The notes beneath the pieces were generated by a model. The model worked only from the letters and a program-made list of their open reading frames with translations. It had not been told where the DNA came from and did not search any database. DNA of 6,579 nucleotides from assembly GCA_023412995.1 (NCBI GenBank), contig JAEZQS010000140.1, positions 1 through 6,579 of the forward strand, given 5' to 3'. Below are positions 5,506 to 6,579 of this stretch, in pieces. This DNA is from Pseudomonadota bacterium. Lineage in GTDB: Bacteria; Pseudomonadota; Gammaproteobacteria; Xanthomonadales; Rhodanobacteraceae. The position numbers and the translations under genes were made by a program. How positions within the stretch are numbered: position 1 is the stretch's first letter; the number at the start of each line of letters is the position of its first letter.

Positions 5506-6285
5506 ATGACCCCTCCGTCCCGCTGGCGCCTCGATGGCCATGCCGCGCTCGTGACGGGCGCGAGCAAGGGCATCGGTTTCGCCACCGCGCGCGAACTCGC
5601 CGGGCTCGGCGCGGACCTGCTGCTGGTCGCGCGCGACGGCATCCGGCTGGAACAGGCGCGCAGCGAACTGGCGGAGGAGTTCCCGGCGCGCAGCATCCTC
5701 GCCTGCGAGGCCGACCTCGCCGAGGCGGAGCAGCGCCTCGAGGTGTTCGACTGGATCGCGGACCTCGACGCGCGTTTGTCGCTGCTGGTCAACAACGTGG
5801 GCGGCAACGTGTCGCGCCCGACGCTCGACTATGCGCTGGAGGAAGTGCGCGCGCTGGTGGAGACGAACCTGCTGTCGGCATTCGAGATGTGCCGCCTGGC
5901 GCATCCGCACCTGGCCGAGCACGGCAACGCGGCCATCGTCAACGTCGGCTCGGTGTCGGGCATCACGCACGTGCGCACCGGTGCGCCGTACGGGTTCACG
6001 AAGGCCGCGCTGCACCAGCTGACGCGCAACCTCGCCGCCGAGTGGGCGGACGACGGCATCCGCGTCAATGCGGTGGCGCCGTGGTACGTGCGCACCCGGC
6101 GCACGGAAGGGCCGCTGGCCGACACCGATTACCTGGAGGAAGTACTGGAGCGCACGCCCATGGGGCGCATCGGCGAACCCGACGAAGTGGCGTCGGTGAT
6201 CGCATTCCTGTGCCTGCCGGCGTCGAGCTACGTCACCGGCGAATGCGTTGCCGTCGACGGCGGCTTCCTGCGCTACGGATTCTGA
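5506..6285 (+). CDS. Short-chain dehydrogenase/reductase (tropinone-reductase-like)
   Basis: A 259-aa classical SDR with one Rossmann-fold domain. The cofactor loop TGASKGIG is at 17-24, and NNVGG at 96-100 stabilises the central sheet. The catalytic tetrad is intact: N121, S149, Y162 and K166 (YGFTK). The C-terminal VDGGF motif (250-254) is also present. VARD at 41-44 places an Arg after the second strand, which usually favours NADP(H). Overall wording (NNVGGNVSRPT, YGFTKAALHQLTRNLA, APWYVRT) resembles the tropinone-reductase-like group. In bacteria that label only means an NADP-dependent carbonyl/alcohol oxidoreductase of unknown substrate. The start is ATG 5506, seven bases after GGAG. It diverges from the lipoprotein gene and precedes an alkylation-repair gene in the same direction, with no functional link evident. 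It is cytoplasmic and complete. An acyl-carrier reductase (FabG) role is less likely from the sequence style and the absence of fab neighbours. Confidence 0.9.
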   Translation: MTPPSRWRLDGHAALVTGASKGIGFATARELAGLGADLLLVARDGIRLEQARSELAEEFPARSILACEADLAEAEQRLEVFDWIADLDARLSLLVNNVGGNVSRPTLDYALEEVRALVETNLLSAFEMCRLAHPHLAEHGNAAIVNVGSVSGITHVRTGAPYGFTKAALHQLTRNLAAEWADDGIRVNAVAPWYVRTRRTEGPLADTDYLEEVLERTPMGRIGEPDEVASVIAFLCLPASSYVTGECVAVDGGFLRYGF

Positions 6286-6302
6286 CCGGCAATCACAGCC
6301 GG
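6286..6302 (+). other. Weak hairpin after the SDR stop codon
   Basis: CCGGC, seven bases and GCCGG form a 5-base stem immediately after the TGA of the SDR gene. No T-run follows, so termination is doubtful and read-through into the downstream repair gene is possible. Confidence 0.2.
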
Positions 6303-6330
6303 AAACGGCGAGTCGATGGCGCCGCACCGC

Positions 6331-6338
6331 GCTAGCAT
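6331..6338 (+). promoter_or_regulatory. Predicted -10 box of the repair gene, possible leaderless start
   Basis: GCTAGCAT contains TAGCAT at 6333-6338, which ends six bases before the ATG at 6345. If used, RNA would begin at or next to the start codon, making a leaderless message. This fits the lack of a Shine-Dalgarno sequence before this ATG. No convincing -35 is visible. Confidence 0.4.
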
Positions 6339-6344
6339 GGCGGC

Positions 6345-6579
6345 ATGGATCGACTCCTTCCCGCTGCCGGACTGGACCCGCGCGTCTGCGAGCGCGCGCG
6401 GCTGGCGCGCGACGTGCGCTTCGACGGCCTCTTCTATACCGCCGTCACCAGCACCGGCATCTACTGCCGCCCGGTGTGCCCGGCGCCGACGCCGAAGCGC
6501 GCGAACGTTTCCTACTTCCGCAATGCGGCCGCGGCCGAAGCCGCCGGCTATCGCCCGTGCCTGCGCTGCCGCCCCGAAC
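6345..6579 (+). CDS. Ada-type zinc-binding DNA alkylation repair protein (N-terminus, truncated by window)
   Basis: The first 78 residues are present and the frame runs off the window end. They form an Ada-type zinc domain. Four cysteines, C41-x3-C45 (YCRPVCPA) and C72-x2-C75 (PCLRCRPE), have exactly the spacing of E. coli Ada C38, C42, C69 and C72. In Ada the first of these accepts a methyl group from a DNA phosphotriester and turns the protein into an activator. The wording GIYCRPVCPAP and PCLRCRPE is typical of fusions in which this domain precedes an AraC-type HTH and an AlkA 3-methyladenine glycosylase. Full Ada methyltransferase is the alternative, and the missing C-terminus would decide. 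The start ATG 6345 has no clear ribosome site; an ATG at 6337 is out of frame. Expression in response to alkylation is plausible by family analogy only. Confidence 0.88.
   Translation, partial: MDRLLPAAGLDPRVCERARLARDVRFDGLFYTAVTSTGIYCRPVCPAPTPKRANVSYFRNAAAAEAAGYRPCLRCRPE

Noticed and set aside
4985..5509. Plus-strand open frames crossing the repeat block and the lipoprotein gene
   Set aside because: They have Cys/Phe/Leu-rich starts from T-rich repeat DNA and then Arg/Gly-rich antisense of the lipoprotein. The hydrophobic start is not followed by any domain.
5419..6327. Minus-strand 302-aa frame opposite the SDR
   Set aside because: It is the antisense of a complete SDR with an intact catalytic tetrad and is His/Arg/Val-rich without motifs.

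Overview
This window is very GC-rich chromosomal DNA with dense coding. The gene content suggests a gammaproteobacterium of the Xanthomonadaceae (Lysobacter/Luteimonas/Xanthomonas type). The clues are a GltD-like/KorA/KorB operon, a small Ala/Pro-rich lipoprotein, a tropinone-reductase-like SDR and an Ada-zinc-finger repair protein with the CRPVCPA signature. The taxonomic call is inference from style and content, because no rRNA or marker gene is present.

Left two thirds (23-4790, minus strand): one tightly coupled three-gene operon, transcribed from right to left. The first gene is a 623-aa FAD/NAD(P)-binding iron-sulfur oxidoreductase with a GltD-like body and a C-terminal 2[4Fe-4S] ferredoxin domain. 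The second is a 615-aa 2-oxoacid:ferredoxin oxidoreductase alpha subunit with a fused gamma domain (KorA type). The third is a 351-aa thiamine-diphosphate/[4Fe-4S] beta subunit (KorB type). Both junctions are 4-base ATGA overlaps. The likely product is a soluble complex in which KorAB oxidatively decarboxylates a 2-oxoacid to an acyl-CoA (or runs in reverse) and the flavoprotein moves the electrons to or from NAD(P). The substrate is not readable from sequence, although two substrate-recognition residues known from the Sulfolobus enzyme are conserved. A good GTG start with a perfect AGGAGG, a sigma70-like promoter and two inverted repeats just upstream of the -35 box give a coherent control region.

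Middle (4803-5152): about 350 bases without a convincing gene. It holds the operon promoter and dyads, then a less GC-rich repetitive stretch of short direct and inverted repeats. This stretch includes paired 9-mers of the AACACGAAG/AACACCGAG type, which resemble dispersed intergenic repeats that are often mis-annotated as small proteins.

Right part: a 93-aa lipoprotein gene (5153-5434, minus) diverges from a 259-aa SDR gene (5506-6285, plus). Next comes the start of an Ada-type zinc-binding DNA alkylation repair protein (6345 onward, plus), cut by the window end. That gene may be leaderless. Three promoters in the window share a GCTAnnnT -10 box.

The most interesting item is the NAD(P)-linked KOR operon. 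Its parts belong to known families, but the physiological role of this three-gene form in a presumably aerobic organism is not evident from sequence. I see no CRISPR array, phage gene, transposase or RNA gene.
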